NCBI GenBank assembly: GCA_965214585.1
Contig: OZ243957.1
Coordinates: forward strand, 4,092,001-4,156,000
Length of the DNA stretch: 64,000 bases
From: JAHCHG01 sp965214585
GTDB taxonomy: Bacteria; Acidobacteriota; Blastocatellia; Pyrinomonadales; Pyrinomonadaceae
Direction: 5' to 3'
Part shown: in pieces, positions 24,558 to 32,890 of the stretch
Layout of the letters: every line of letters begins with the position of its first letter
Position numbering within the stretch: the first letter of the stretch is position 1
The notes under the pieces: generated by a model
Seen by the model: only the letters and a program-made list of their open reading frames with translations
Database searches by the model: none
What the model was told of the DNA's origin: nothing
Position numbers and translations under genes: made by a program

Positions 24558-25685
24558 TTACGTTCCGTAAAGTATGTTTCCGAGTTTTTTTGTGGCATCT
24601 TCTTGCATTGTCGGCAAGACGTGGCTGTAAGTGTCAAGTGTCAAGACGACGCTTGCGTGTCCCAGACGTTCCGAAACTACTTTCGGGTTTTCGCCCGCCG
24701 ATAAAAGTAAGGTTGCCGTCGTATGCCGTAAATCATAAAGGCGTATATTCGGCAGTTCGGCTTTTTTCAAAATCGGCTTAAAATACCGTCTGACAAGATT
24801 TCTATGCTGAAAAGGCGTTCCGGCATCGGACGGAAAAACAAGGTCGAGATTCTCATAACCCGCACCTAGTTTTAATCTGTTTTCTAATTGCTGTATTCGA
24901 TGTTTTTTCAACGAAGCTAAGGCTTCATTCGATAACGGTATTTTCCGGCGGCTTGTGCTTGTCTTTGGTTCGGCAAATATAAATCCGCCGCCTTTCTTTT
25001 TTACAACGCCGCGTTTTACCGACAAAGTTTTTTGCTCAAAATCAATATCACTCCACTTCAAAGCCAAGTATTCAGACGGACGCAATCCGGTTTCAATCGC
25101 AAGCAAAAAAAGCGCGAATAATTTAGATTCTTTCGCCGCTTCCAAAAAACAAGCAGCTTGCAAAGGCGTTAGATATTTCATTTCGGTTCTTTTTAACTTC
25201 GGTAGTTCGGATAAATCGCACGGGTTAGCCGTTATCATTCGCCACTTTACAGCTTGTTTCAAACAAGACGAAAGAACGGTATGAGCATAACGCACGGTTC
25301 GCGGCGAAAGTCCTTTTTCCCGCAAGGCGTTATAAAACTTTTGAACTTGCGAAGTCTGTAAATCACAAAGACGAATCCCGCCGATGTGTGCTTTGATATA
25401 TGTTTCGGCAATGTTTTCGTAACGGTCAAAGGTATTTTCTTTGATGCGATGCTTTGCCACTTCCGAAAGCCATTTATCGAGAAAATCTTTAAGCGGCATA
25501 GAAGCCGGTTCGACAAAAACGCCTAAATCCTTTTCCCGAAGTTTCGCCGTCAAAAACTTTTGCGCTTCCTTTTTCGTGCCGTGAATCGTTTTGTTAAAAT
25601 ACTTTCGCTTGCTGTCGGCATCTCTGCCTAAAAAGATGCGAACATACCAAGTGTTTTCACCGCGTTTTGTTATTTGTCCAGCCAT
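24558..25685 (-). CDS. Tyrosine site-specific integrase
   Basis: A 375-residue phage-type integrase. The N-terminal AP2-like arm-binding domain ('ITKRGENTWYVRIFLGRD') is followed by a SAM-like core-binding domain ('MPLKDFLDKWLSEVAKHRIK') and the catalytic domain. The catalytic set is visible: Arg in 'ETGLRPSEYLALKW', Lys in the beta-hairpin after it, 'LYDLRHTTATLLLSAG' (HxxT after Arg), 'RLGHASVVLTLDTYSHV' with the nucleophile Tyr. The ATG at 25685 (MAGQITKRG) is chosen over one 75 bp upstream because the longer form reads through a perfect hairpin. It lies next to attL in the tRNA gene and should drive integration and, with an excisionase, excision. Confidence 0.95.
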   Translation of the reverse strand: MAGQITKRGENTWYVRIFLGRDADSKRKYFNKTIHGTKKEAQKFLTAKLREKDLGVFVEPASMPLKDFLDKWLSEVAKHRIKENTFDRYENIAETYIKAHIGGIRLCDLQTSQVQKFYNALREKGLSPRTVRYAHTVLSSCLKQAVKWRMITANPCDLSELPKLKRTEMKYLTPLQAACFLEAAKESKLFALFLLAIETGLRPSEYLALKWSDIDFEQKTLSVKRGVVKKKGGGFIFAEPKTSTSRRKIPLSNEALASLKKHRIQQLENRLKLGAGYENLDLVFPSDAGTPFQHRNLVRRYFKPILKKAELPNIRLYDLRHTTATLLLSAGENPKVVSERLGHASVVLTLDTYSHVLPTMQEDATKKLGNILYGT

Positions 25686-25695
25686 AAATTTTTTT

Positions 25696-25730
25696 AAACT
25701 TTGCCGGACAATTATTGTCCGGCAAAGTTT
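25696..25730. promoter_or_regulatory. Perfect palindrome upstream of integrase
   Basis: Two 16-bp arms (25696-25711 and 25715-25730; core 'ctttgccggacaa') around a 3-bp centre lie 10 bp before the integrase ATG. On the coding strand no T run follows, so it is less likely a terminator than an operator or a leader hairpin limiting integrase translation. Confidence 0.55.
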
Positions 25731-25771
25731 GTATCGAGAAGAAAAATGAATTTGAAGCAAAGACGCTTTTT

Positions 25772-26047
25772 CTAAATTTGATAAGCTAATTCCTTTCCTA
25801 ATTCAGCAACCGAGCGAATTGATTCAAGATGTTCTTGAGTAAATTTAGAATCGGCTTCACCAACAAATAACTGCTCGTAATTCATACAGGAAATTTCTAT
25901 CAAGTGAAATAATGCCGATGCCATTTGAGAAGATTTTTCAATTCTCATCTTTCTCATTCTTGCCGTGTCTTCTTTTTCACATTTCCAGTTTGTGTAAATT
26001 GTGATCGCTACGTTTTCCATTTCCGGTTTTTGTTCTTGATTTTTCAT
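25772..26047 (-). CDS. Hypothetical protein of the integrative element
   Basis: The 91-residue, mostly helical, charged product ('ENVAITIYTNWKCEKED', 'LFHLIEISCMNYEQLF') is not recognised. It lies between the integrase and the SWIM-type gene, in the same direction as both, so it may share their transcript. No membrane or signal segment. Confidence 0.5.
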   Translation of the reverse strand: MKNQEQKPEMENVAITIYTNWKCEKEDTARMRKMRIEKSSQMASALFHLIEISCMNYEQLFVGEADSKFTQEHLESIRSVAELGKELAYQI

Positions 26048-26098
26048 TGTGATATTCTCTATAAAAGTTAATCTAATCAGTTTTTGATTAGGAAAATG

Positions 26099-26134
26099 AA
26101 AAGGCTTTGATAGCGCGAACTATCAAAGCCTTTT
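26099..26134 (-). terminator. Rho-independent terminator after SWIM-type gene
   Basis: Arms of 14 bp ('aaaaggctttgata' and its perfect inverse) around an 8-nt loop, ending in TTTT on the minus strand, 5 bp after the stop at 26140. Confidence 0.8.
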
Positions 26135-26139
26135 CGCCA

Positions 26140-26406
26140 TTAGTGAATCTGTTTAAGTCCTTGTCTGTAAATGTTCGCTGCCGCGCCCGCTACCAAGTGA
26201 TAACAAATAAGACCGCGTTCCGAAGCCTTACATTCGCATTGTCCTAACTTTTCGCCGTTTCTCACGTCAAAGCGAACTTGATAGACATTTGAATTATTCG
26301 CGCTCGATACGGCGAAAACTCTGTCTTGAATAAAGCGAACTTTCGGCTTTAATTGCTTGCATCTTTCGATTGCGCGTTCTGTATTTTCGGTAGTTAATCT
26401 AATCAT
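26140..26406 (-). CDS. SWIM-type zinc-finger protein
   Basis: An 88-residue protein whose C-terminal part has 'CECKASERGLICYHLVAGAAA', a CxC...CxH arrangement typical of SWIM zinc fingers, which bind DNA or proteins. The N-terminal half is a short beta-rich region ('RVFAVSSANNSNVYQVRFDV'). Standalone SWIM proteins of this size are common on mobile elements but uncharacterised. A terminator follows, and the upstream gap faces the divergent HTH gene at 26533, so both may share one control region. Confidence 0.7.
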   Translation of the reverse strand: MIRLTTENTERAIERCKQLKPKVRFIQDRVFAVSSANNSNVYQVRFDVRNGEKLGQCECKASERGLICYHLVAGAAANIYRQGLKQIH

Positions 26407-26532
26407 TTTTTTGACCTCTTTTTTAAGATTTTAGTTGTTTCCAACTAAATATATCTTGTCATACGACAAGTATTAAGTCAAGTCTAAACCTTGTTTCTTG
26501 ACAAGGTTTTAAGAAAAATATATTTTCTATTT

Positions 26533-26742
26533 ATGGCAGCGAAAAAAGAAAAATTATTAAGCGTAGCTGATATAAGCGAAAAAGCCGATATTTCCCGGCA
26601 AAGAGTTTTACAAATTATCAATTCCGGCGATTTGAAAGCTGAAATGGTTGGTAGAAATTATGTTATCAGACAATCTGATTTTAAAAGTTGGAACGATTCG
26701 CGCCGGGAAGCTGGCAGACCGCCGAAAGAAGATAACGAATGA
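26533..26742 (+). CDS. Small HTH DNA-binding protein, excisionase-like
   Basis: The only plus-strand gene of the element. Its 69 residues start at 26533 (MAAKKEKLLSVADISEKA) and form a winged-helix of the MerR/excisionase type: 'LLSVADISEKADISRQRVLQ' is the HTH and 'GRNYVIRQSDFKSW' the wing. Such proteins act as recombination directionality factors or repressors. It diverges from the SWIM-type gene and points into the iteron-like array. A longer frame from 26491 has no support. Confidence 0.72.
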   Translation: MAAKKEKLLSVADISEKADISRQRVLQIINSGDLKAEMVGRNYVIRQSDFKSWNDSRREAGRPPKEDNE

Positions 26743-26920
26743 ATCTGAATTTACGTAAAATTTAATCTGATACTTTTGCTTCAAATTCATTTTTGAAGTA
26801 TCTTAAAAACTGTTAGTGAATCAATCAATCAAGCCGGAGTAAGTTTTTGTGGAAGGAAATTTACTTCGGTTTTTTCTTTTGCCTGCATTTGTTTTTATAG
26901 CTTTTATTTCTTTCGATTTC

Positions 26921-27128
26921 CTTCCTTTTTTATACTGTCCGTTCTTGTTCGGAAAAACTTAATCAAAATCTGAATTTCCTTCTTTTTTATACTGTCCTTT
27001 TTTGTCCTTTAACTTATTTTTTCGCCTTTTTTATACTGTAAGTTATTGTAAGTTTTCGGCTTTTTTATATTGTCGTTTATTGTCCGTTATAAAAAGAAAA
27101 TTCGCTCTTTTTATAGTGTTCAGTTCGT
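26921..27128. repeat. Iteron-like array of five TATACTGT-containing units
   Basis: Five similar units, with the core 'ttttttatactgt' or close variants starting at about 26931, 26988, 27032, 27066 and 27112. Each core is followed by an internal repeat about 10 bp on (for example 'TGTAAGTTATTGTAAGTT'). The internal repeat sequence changes from unit to unit but matches within a unit. Spacing varies (57, 44, 34, 46 bp). The region lies between rusA and the HTH gene and has no gene. Candidate roles: replication-initiator iterons or operators. The preceding stretch 26743-26920 shows nothing else. Confidence 0.6.
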
Positions 27129-27497
27129 TCACTTTTCTATTTGCCGAATATCAATTTCGATGCGCGGATTTGTCTTGTCATCAAACCGGAAAGCGTGAAG
27201 TTCAATAATTTGCTTGTCGTCATCAAAGCAGATGCCTTTGAGCGCGTCTTGGCTGATTTTCAAGCGATTATCGAGATCACCAATTTTTCTTGGTCGAAAC
27301 ACTCTGAAAGTTACCGACAAATTACCCGAAAGACGTTTTGCGCCTTGCTTTTTGGCTAAAACGGCAACATCACGCTTAAACTTTCTGCCTTTTTTAGAGA
27401 TGATGCGCCGTCCGCGATAATGTGCATACAGCGAATTAACCGACGGCGGATAAGGCAAAATCAAATTTATTACTTTTACTTTCTCTTTTTCGCTCAT
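27129..27497 (-). CDS. rusA: RusA-family Holliday junction resolvase
   Basis: A 122-residue endodeoxyribonuclease of the RusA family, phage-type enzymes that cut four-way junctions. Family marks are 'LPYPPSVNSLYAHYRGRRI' at the N-terminus, 'RPRKIGDLDNRLKISQDALKG' with the conserved 'D.DN..K...D.L', and 'CFDDDKQIIELHAFRFDD' with the metal-binding acidic cluster. Length is normal. It overlaps the upstream zinc-ribbon gene by 4 bp, so both are in the replication operon. It would resolve replication or recombination intermediates of the element. Confidence 0.92.
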   Translation of the reverse strand: MSEKEKVKVINLILPYPPSVNSLYAHYRGRRIISKKGRKFKRDVAVLAKKQGAKRLSGNLSVTFRVFRPRKIGDLDNRLKISQDALKGICFDDDKQIIELHAFRFDDKTNPRIEIDIRQIEK

Positions 27498-27775
27498 ACG
27501 CTTATTGGTTTTGCGTTTCTACTTTCACATCCAAGCGGGCAAAACCACAAAGTTTTGTTTTCGATCAACTTCATTTCTAAATCACAGTTTGAGCATTTCG
27601 GCGGAAATGTATCTTTTTTTGCAAAAACTTTAGAAGTATCTGCTAAAACATAACTGCGATTAACTGCGGAAACTACCTTTTCACAGTTAATCGCAGTTAT
27701 GTTTTTAGACAGATGTTTATTTTTTTTATTTTCTGCTAAAACCGTTTTTAGTTTATTTTTCCAATTTGTTCTCAT
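27494..27775 (-). CDS. Zinc-ribbon protein of the replication operon
   Basis: A 93-residue basic protein with a C-terminal zinc ribbon ('CSNCDLEMKLIENKTLWFC' then 'PLGC'). The N-terminal part is lysine-rich and possibly DNA-binding. It is not recognised beyond the ribbon. It starts 4 bp after the primase-helicase-like gene ends and overlaps rusA, so it belongs to the same transcript. Confidence 0.6.
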   Translation of the reverse strand: MRTNWKNKLKTVLAENKKNKHLSKNITAINCEKVVSAVNRSYVLADTSKVFAKKDTFPPKCSNCDLEMKLIENKTLWFCPLGCESRNAKPISV

Positions 27776-27779
27776 ACTC

Positions 27780-30152
27780 TCAATTGCTTTCTAACGACGG
27801 GTGAAAATTGTAACCAATGGTTTTTCTGCCTTTCGTCTTTGTTACTTCGGATAAATAACCGTAATCGAGCAGCAAATCTAAAACGTCCCTTATATCGTTG
27901 TAATCTTTTAATCCACTCCATTGTTTACGTTTTAGATCGTATTGAGTAAAACCTTGTTCAAGATTGCCTTTTTTGATTTTTCCGAGAAGCGAGTTAGCTA
28001 ATGAAAAAACTTGATTTTCACCAAGTCCGAAAACTCTCTTAGCGTGTGAAATTAAAACATCCGTGTAGTTGATCGCTCTCAATATGGTTGTTTCCGATAT
28101 TTCGCCGGGAACATTTGAACTTTCGATATTTTCAAGGCAATGGAAGATTAAAGTTATTGCAAAGCAGTTTTTAGATATTTTGTAAAGAAAAGATGAAAAC
28201 GGTTCATCTTCAACTTGTATGCTTTCGGCTTCATCTTCAATTTGCTCTCTCCAATCGTCTGCGATTGCCTGCGCGTCCGGGTTAAATTTTAAGCCGCAAA
28301 ATATATCTCCGTTATGTGTGATAACTTTTCCGCGAAAATCAAAATCAGCAAGTTTTTGAAATGCTTTGTTAGCATTACTAAAGCCCGCCTGCATTGCCTG
28401 ATAATCGCTCTGCGTCGGTTTGACCGTTTTCTTTGTTACATCCGGGTAAGCGAATAGAAAACGCTGTAAAAAGCCGTCTGAATTGTCAAAAGAATATGCT
28501 TCGGAAACGTATCTTTGCAGTTTTGACGGTTGGATTCCGCCGACGATTGAAAGAGTTCCGCTTTTAAGCTGAATTTCGCGCCCGTCCACTCTGGCAAGTT
28601 CGTATGAAATGCCGCCTTTCCACAATTCCAAGAAAAAAGGACGCGCCGATTTGTCATATTCGGCATCAAGGGATTTTAACCAGCCCGTAAGTTCATCACG
28701 AAAAAGCAGAAAGCCGTTCGGATTATCGGAAAGTAGTTGAATCAATTTTGATGCGGTTACATCATTCGTTTCAAAACGCCTTAATTTCGGTTCTTCGGGT
28801 TTATCCAATCCGGCAAGCTGCGTCTTTAAATTTTGAACATTATTTCCTTTGAATTTCTTGAAAATATCATCGGCTTGCTTTTTATAAAACTTTTCTTCAA
28901 TTTCATAGTCACTTATAACAATTTCGTATTTATTTCGCGCTTTATCTTGAAGTTCTAAAATAGGTTTTCGGGTTTCGTCTAAAGCGGGCGTTTTCTTTGT
29001 CGAAGGAAAGCCGACAAGCCCGGCGTAAAGATTCGGCACAACAAACCAATCGGAATGTTGAAGCGGCTTTAAGCGGACGCGCGAGCCGATAAGACTGCCG
29101 GCATTTACGATTGCCGATAAAACAAGAAAATCAAAAGGACAACCGATAACCATTGAAGCGGGTTTGAGCCAACGGGTTAAAATTTCGGGTAAGTAATCCG
29201 TATCAATTTCTTCAACGGGTTTTAATACGGAATCCAAAGGCTTAGGATTTGCTGAAAAATTACTTTGCGCGTTGTTCACGGTTGTATTAGTTCCGCCGCC
29301 GATGTATGCGGACGCGCTTGTAATTCCGAGCCATTTTGAAAAAGCATCGGCAAGTTTCGTATCTGTCAATTCGGCAAGTTTCGGTAAGCCGAAGAATTTT
29401 TCACCCGTTTTGATCTTTTCCGCCGTCGTTTTAACCGACTGCAAGCGGTCTTGAGTTTCTTCATCATTGGTCAAAGAACAAATTGCTTTGATAAAGTTTC
29501 CCGTTTCCCGCGCATCGTAGCCGTTGCGAAGCATTGCGCCGCTTACGGCAAGGCTTAAATCGTGTCTGATGCCTTGCTTCCAAAACTTTGAAATAATGCA
29601 GGCAGACGCTAAAAGCGCGACGGCACGGCGCAAAGCATCGGCTTTAATGTCTAACGGTTCGCCTTTTTCAAACCATTCTATTTTTTCGCCGCTTTCGTGA
29701 ATTGACGGCGGAAAAACAGTTTGACCGCCGCTTGACCGAATTTCGACAATCGTTTCGCCAAATTCAAACTTTTCCGTTTTCGGAAAATCCGAAACGTAAA
29801 GCCGATGCGAGCGCGGCTTACCAATGCGTCCAAAAACCGCATCTGTTTTCGGTAAAAAGTGATCGGCAAGTTTAACGGCTTCCGGCGAATCTATATCAAT
29901 ATCGGTCAAACCGTTTGAATTATTGCCGAGCAAAACGCCGATGTTTTGCGGCTTGCCGTTAAAGTATTTCGATAAATCAGATTCATCTGATTTTAGATTT
30001 TGCCAACCCGGAAAGTTAGGATTTTTACCGTCTTTCTTCGGATCGTTCTTATCAAACTGCGGAATCGGCAAAGGCTGCCAACCGCGCCGCAAATAATCGG
30101 CTGCTATATCAAGTAATGTTTCTTGTTTCATCTGTGGATAAAGATTAGGCAT
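27780..30152 (-). CDS. Prim-pol / DUF3987 replication protein
   Basis: A 790-residue replication protein. Residues ~10-180 form a bifunctional primase/polymerase (prim-pol) domain: 'DYLRRGWQPLPIPQ', 'IGVLLGNNSNGLTDIDIDSP' with metal-binding aspartates, and 'SHRLYVSDF'. A primase-C-terminal-like helical stretch follows (~185-260), then a DUF3987 module (~300-740) with 'GLVGFPSTKKTPALDE' in the position of a Walker A loop and 'LLFRDELTGWLKSLDAEY' as Walker B-like. Such proteins replicate plasmids and phage satellites. It overlaps the upstream CxxC gene by 8 bp. The iteron-like array downstream could be its origin. Confidence 0.85.
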   Translation of the reverse strand: MPNLYPQMKQETLLDIAADYLRRGWQPLPIPQFDKNDPKKDGKNPNFPGWQNLKSDESDLSKYFNGKPQNIGVLLGNNSNGLTDIDIDSPEAVKLADHFLPKTDAVFGRIGKPRSHRLYVSDFPKTEKFEFGETIVEIRSSGGQTVFPPSIHESGEKIEWFEKGEPLDIKADALRRAVALLASACIISKFWKQGIRHDLSLAVSGAMLRNGYDARETGNFIKAICSLTNDEETQDRLQSVKTTAEKIKTGEKFFGLPKLAELTDTKLADAFSKWLGITSASAYIGGGTNTTVNNAQSNFSANPKPLDSVLKPVEEIDTDYLPEILTRWLKPASMVIGCPFDFLVLSAIVNAGSLIGSRVRLKPLQHSDWFVVPNLYAGLVGFPSTKKTPALDETRKPILELQDKARNKYEIVISDYEIEEKFYKKQADDIFKKFKGNNVQNLKTQLAGLDKPEEPKLRRFETNDVTASKLIQLLSDNPNGFLLFRDELTGWLKSLDAEYDKSARPFFLELWKGGISYELARVDGREIQLKSGTLSIVGGIQPSKLQRYVSEAYSFDNSDGFLQRFLFAYPDVTKKTVKPTQSDYQAMQAGFSNANKAFQKLADFDFRGKVITHNGDIFCGLKFNPDAQAIADDWREQIEDEAESIQVEDEPFSSFLYKISKNCFAITLIFHCLENIESSNVPGEISETTILRAINYTDVLISHAKRVFGLGENQVFSLANSLLGKIKKGNLEQGFTQYDLKRKQWSGLKDYNDIRDVLDLLLDYGYLSEVTKTKGRKTIGYNFHPSLESN

Positions 30153-30456
30153 TTATTTTCACCTCCGAAGCCGTCTGAATTTTACGGCGAATGTTTTCAA
30201 TAAATTCTTTTTTCAGTTCCGGCGAAACATCTTGATAAGATTTCCAACACTTCGAGCAAAACCGAAAGCCGAAAATCTCTTTCGTCATTTGGTCAAACTG
30301 AAAGGTTGCCGTAAGCCGATGTCCGCTTTTCCAAACTTCACAGTTAAAACATTGATATTTTTTGTTTGATGGCTTAGAATTAAAGCTGTCAACAAATGAT
30401 TTAATATTTCGATGTATGCCGAAGTTAGCAGCTTCGGCATTTCTTTTTTTAGCCAT
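30145..30456 (-). CDS. Small CxxC protein
   Basis: A 103-residue basic protein with two CxxC pairs ('CFNCEVWKSGH' and 'CSKCWKSY') that can form one zinc site. The C-terminal helix is 'ELKKEFIENIRRKIQTA'. It is not recognised. It overlaps both neighbours by 8 bp, the excisionase-like gene upstream and the prim-pol gene downstream, so it is part of the replication operon. Confidence 0.65.
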   Translation of the reverse strand: MAKKRNAEAANFGIHRNIKSFVDSFNSKPSNKKYQCFNCEVWKSGHRLTATFQFDQMTKEIFGFRFCSKCWKSYQDVSPELKKEFIENIRRKIQTASEVKINA

Positions 30457-30649
30457 TTTTGGTCACCGCCTTTTCTTGATTTCCGCCGTTTGCAATCCAA
30501 TTTGATAAAGCAATTTCCGAATACCGATATTGCCGTTCACCAATTTGCACAAACGGAATTTTTCTTTCCCGTGTTAATTCGTAAATTCGCGCCGGTTTCA
30601 AGTCCAAAATTTTGCCAACTTCTTTTACCGTTAAAAGTTTCTGTGTAAT
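30449..30649 (-). CDS. Excisionase-type HTH protein with ATT start
   Basis: A 66-residue frame with a clear excisionase/MerR-type helix-turn-helix: 'LLTVKEVGKILDLKPARIYE' then the wing 'FVQIGERQYRYSEIALSNWI'. No ATG, GTG or TTG precedes the HTH; an in-frame stop lies just upstream. ATT at 30649-30647 sits 6 nt after GGGAGA, so it is the likely start; ATA two codons earlier is the alternative. ATT starts are rare and weak, as in infC. The frame overlaps the next gene by 8 bp. Likely the directionality factor of the element or a regulator of its replication genes. Confidence 0.7.
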   Translation of the reverse strand: MTQKLLTVKEVGKILDLKPARIYELTRERKIPFVQIGERQYRYSEIALSNWIANGGNQEKAVTKNG

Positions 30650-30757
30650 AAATATTCTCCCTTAAATTAAAAAATCACTATTCAAATGAAATGAACTCAG
30701 TTGAATAGTGATAAATTTAACGGAAAAAAAACTTTATTTTGTGAGTGATAATTAAAT

Positions 30758-31633
30758 TTAATTATCACTCACTCTATTTGTTGAAATGCTTATGTTTAGA
30801 AAAGATTCTAAATTTTTATCGGATAAGTATGTTTGCCATAAATGATTAAAATCTAATTTATGTTTTATAAGAGATTCCGAAATTTTTTTCTCTATGTCCT
30901 TATGCCTTTTATAAATATAAGGCATTAAATCCCTTTGCTTTGGCGATTTAATTCTTTTTTTGTCTAATTCTCTGAAAGCGGAAAAGACATTTTGCAAAAA
31001 TTCTATCTTTTCTTTATCTATTTCTGATTTTGATTTTGGCTTTGCGCCTCGTTCAATAGGAACAAGTTTTATAATTTCAATTTCGTTTTCTTTTCGGTTT
31101 TCAACTTCTTTATAACGATCCCATCTCAACAACTTTTTGAAACGAATTTCCAAATTGCTCAAAATTTTCTCATAACTTTCTTTTCTTTTATCAGCATTTT
31201 CGTCTTGTTTTCGGTAACACGCCCAAATGAAATAATAAAAATCTTTAGCAATTGCGGAATTAGTCATTTGCCGCCGAAATTCAAATATAGCCGTTTCCGC
31301 TTGCTTTGCGTTAAGACCTTTCAAATTAAACTTAAAGTGCGTTCCTTTGCCATTTTGAGCAACCACCAACTCGATGTCGCCGCGTCCGTTATGACTAACT
31401 CTTATGTCAAAACTCAAATTCATCTCAAAATATACAGAACTTTCCTTTTCTAATTCCGGCAGCCCTTCGCCGAAAAATTCATTGAACTGTAAAGGCTTGC
31501 CGATAGTATATTTTTCGATGCCGGGTTTATGATCTGCATAAATGCCGTATCTTTCTAAACTGGAAAAATCTTTTGTTTCAAAATCGTCTTGAGTTATCGA
31601 AATTTCTTCTTTGTAATGTTTAAGTTTTTTCAT
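30758..31633 (-). CDS. Uncharacterised protein at the attR end of the element
   Basis: A 291-residue charged protein that I do not recognise. The N-terminal half is beta-rich ('YFEMNLSFDIRVSHNGRGDI'), the C-terminal half strongly helical and lysine-rich ('SKSEIDKEKIEFLQNVFSAF'). No membrane segment, nuclease motif or P-loop is evident. It is the last gene before attR and reads toward the replication operon, 108 bp upstream of the HTH gene. It may be cargo or a regulator. AT-rich composition matches the element. Confidence 0.55.
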   Translation of the reverse strand: MKKLKHYKEEISITQDDFETKDFSSLERYGIYADHKPGIEKYTIGKPLQFNEFFGEGLPELEKESSVYFEMNLSFDIRVSHNGRGDIELVVAQNGKGTHFKFNLKGLNAKQAETAIFEFRRQMTNSAIAKDFYYFIWACYRKQDENADKRKESYEKILSNLEIRFKKLLRWDRYKEVENRKENEIEIIKLVPIERGAKPKSKSEIDKEKIEFLQNVFSAFRELDKKRIKSPKQRDLMPYIYKRHKDIEKKISESLIKHKLDFNHLWQTYLSDKNLESFLNISISTNRVSDN

Positions 31634-31775
31634 AATATTTTGAGTGCCAAATGAGTGCCAACTATGCCGAAATCAGCAAAACTCAATAAAACTATTATAA
31701 ACTAAAACACGGTAAAACGCCGAATAAAACGAAGTCAAAGAAAATGAGCTAAACTCAAGAAAACAACGGCTTTAG

Positions 31776-31824
31776 ATTCGTAATGCGTAGGTCGTCGGTT
31801 CAAATCCGATGGGTGGCTCCATTA
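31776..31824. repeat. attR of the tRNA-Thr integrative element
   Basis: Perfect 49-bp direct repeat of 24436-24484: the 3' half of tRNA-Thr including the CCA end and three more bases. Upstream bases do not complete a tRNA, so it is a displaced 3' half. Confidence 0.92.
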
Positions 31825-32021
31825 TTTATGGGCGACTTACGGGAACTTCTTGTAAGTCGTTTTTGTCTAATGGCACGATTTTTACTTTCCAGAGTTTTCA
31901 CCGCATCCAGAAGTGCGTTCGAAGGTTGTGCATATCTCTGCACCATTCGCAGATCAGTATGCCCCAAGATCGCCGCAATCGTAATATGATTGACACCGGC
32001 TTCAAGCATTCTTGTTGCCGC
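31800..32021 (-). pseudogene. C-terminal remnant of a second tyrosine integrase
   Basis: The frame reads 'AATRMLEAGVNHITIAAILG' then 'HTDLRMVQRYAQPSNALLDAV', the end of an integrase catalytic domain with the late His and nucleophile Tyr. It differs from the intact integrase at 24558. The gene is cut at 32021 by an IS3-family element, and its N-terminal three quarters are not found beyond the IS. Its 3' end overlaps attR, as for an integrase of a second island in the same tRNA gene. Confidence 0.85.
31833..31866 (+). terminator. Terminator beyond attR
   Basis: Arms 'cgacttac' and 'gtaagtcg' with an 11-nt loop, followed by TTTTT. It stands in the same place relative to the tRNA 3' end as the terminator at 24498, so it is the terminator the tRNA had before the first element entered. 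Confidence 0.75.
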
Positions 32022-32038
32022 TGTCCAGCCCCCATTTA

Positions 32039-32890
32039 TTATACCAATGCGATGGCGAGTTTTTCTTTGTTTTCCATCCCCAATTTGAACTCCAGCGGAG
32101 TCAAATATCCTAAACTCGAATGCGGTCGCTCTGTATTGTAGAATTTCCGCCACACCTCAATTACGACTTGCGCTTCCTTGACCGACGAAAACCATTCCCG
32201 ACTCAGGCATTCATCGCGCAGTTTCCCGTTAAAACTTTCGCCCTTGCCGTTTTGCCACGGTTTCCCCGGCTCAATGAATAAAGGTTTGATTCCGTTTTTC
32301 GTCAGCCAATCGTTCACCGCTTCGGCGATAAATTCCGAGCCGTTATCCGAACGAAGCATTTCCCGAAAGCCTTTGTCAGAACAGATTCTTTCCAAAACTT
32401 GCCGAACCCGCTCGCTCCTGATCGAAATGCCGACTTCCAAAGCCAGACATTCTCTTGTATGTTCATCAATTAAGGTCAGCATCTTCAGACTTTTCCCGGA
32501 TAAACTTTGATCAAATACAAAATCGTATGTCCACACTTGATTGGCTTTATTCGCTTTCGGTAGTATTCCAACCGTTGGTTTCGCCCGCTTTTTAGCCGGT
32601 CGTCTTTTCGGCAAAGCCAATTTTTCCTGTTTCCATAATCGGTAAACTTTCTTCACATTTATCTTGATTCCTTCTCGTCCGAGCAATGCCCAAATCCTGC
32701 GATAGCCGAAGCGCGGATGTTTGATCGCCAATTCCCGAATTCGTTTGATCAACATTTTTTCCGGTTTCCGCCGTCTTCGGCAGCGATGACTTTTCCGGTT
32801 CGATCCGGTCAATGCACAGCCGCGCCGCTCCGAGATATTTCGCAATTTGATGAACTCGACAATCTCCCGGCGAGCAGTGCAGCCTACCAC
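32039..32890 (-). CDS. IS3-family transposase OrfB, copy 1
   Basis: A 283-residue DDE transposase (rve integrase core) starting at a GTG that overlaps orfA. An HTH_21 region ('HPRFGYRRIWALLGREGI') precedes the core; catalytic acids are Asp in 'WTYDFVFD', Asp in 'LRSDNGSEF' and Glu in 'GKGESFNGKLRDECLS'. The C-terminus 'NTERPHSSLGYLTP' is typical of the IS407/IS51 groups. OrfB usually needs fusion with OrfA by -1 frameshifting to transpose. The frame is intact. Confidence 0.93.
   Translation of the reverse strand: MVGCTARREIVEFIKLRNISERRGCALTGSNRKSHRCRRRRKPEKMLIKRIRELAIKHPRFGYRRIWALLGREGIKINVKKVYRLWKQEKLALPKRRPAKKRAKPTVGILPKANKANQVWTYDFVFDQSLSGKSLKMLTLIDEHTRECLALEVGISIRSERVRQVLERICSDKGFREMLRSDNGSEFIAEAVNDWLTKNGIKPLFIEPGKPWQNGKGESFNGKLRDECLSREWFSSVKEAQVVIEVWRKFYNTERPHSSLGYLTPLEFKLGMENKEKLAIALV

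Larger units (their letters stand above)
24485..31775. mobile_element. 7.3-kb integrative element in tRNA-Thr
   Basis: Bounded by the 49-bp att repeats. From the tRNA side it carries an integrase, small regulators, a SWIM zinc-finger protein, a forward HTH gene, an iteron-like array, RusA, a zinc-ribbon protein, a prim-pol/DUF3987 replication protein, a CxxC protein, an excisionase-like HTH and an unknown 291-residue protein. All but one gene read on the minus strand. There are no capsid, portal, terminase or conjugation genes, so it resembles a phage satellite or a plasmid-like integrative element with its own replication module. Confidence 0.88.

Noticed and set aside
26921..27128. CRISPR array reading of the TATACTGT repeats
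   Set aside because: Cores are short and degenerate, spacing varies from 34 to 57 bp, and no cas gene is present. No CRISPR array was seen anywhere in the window.
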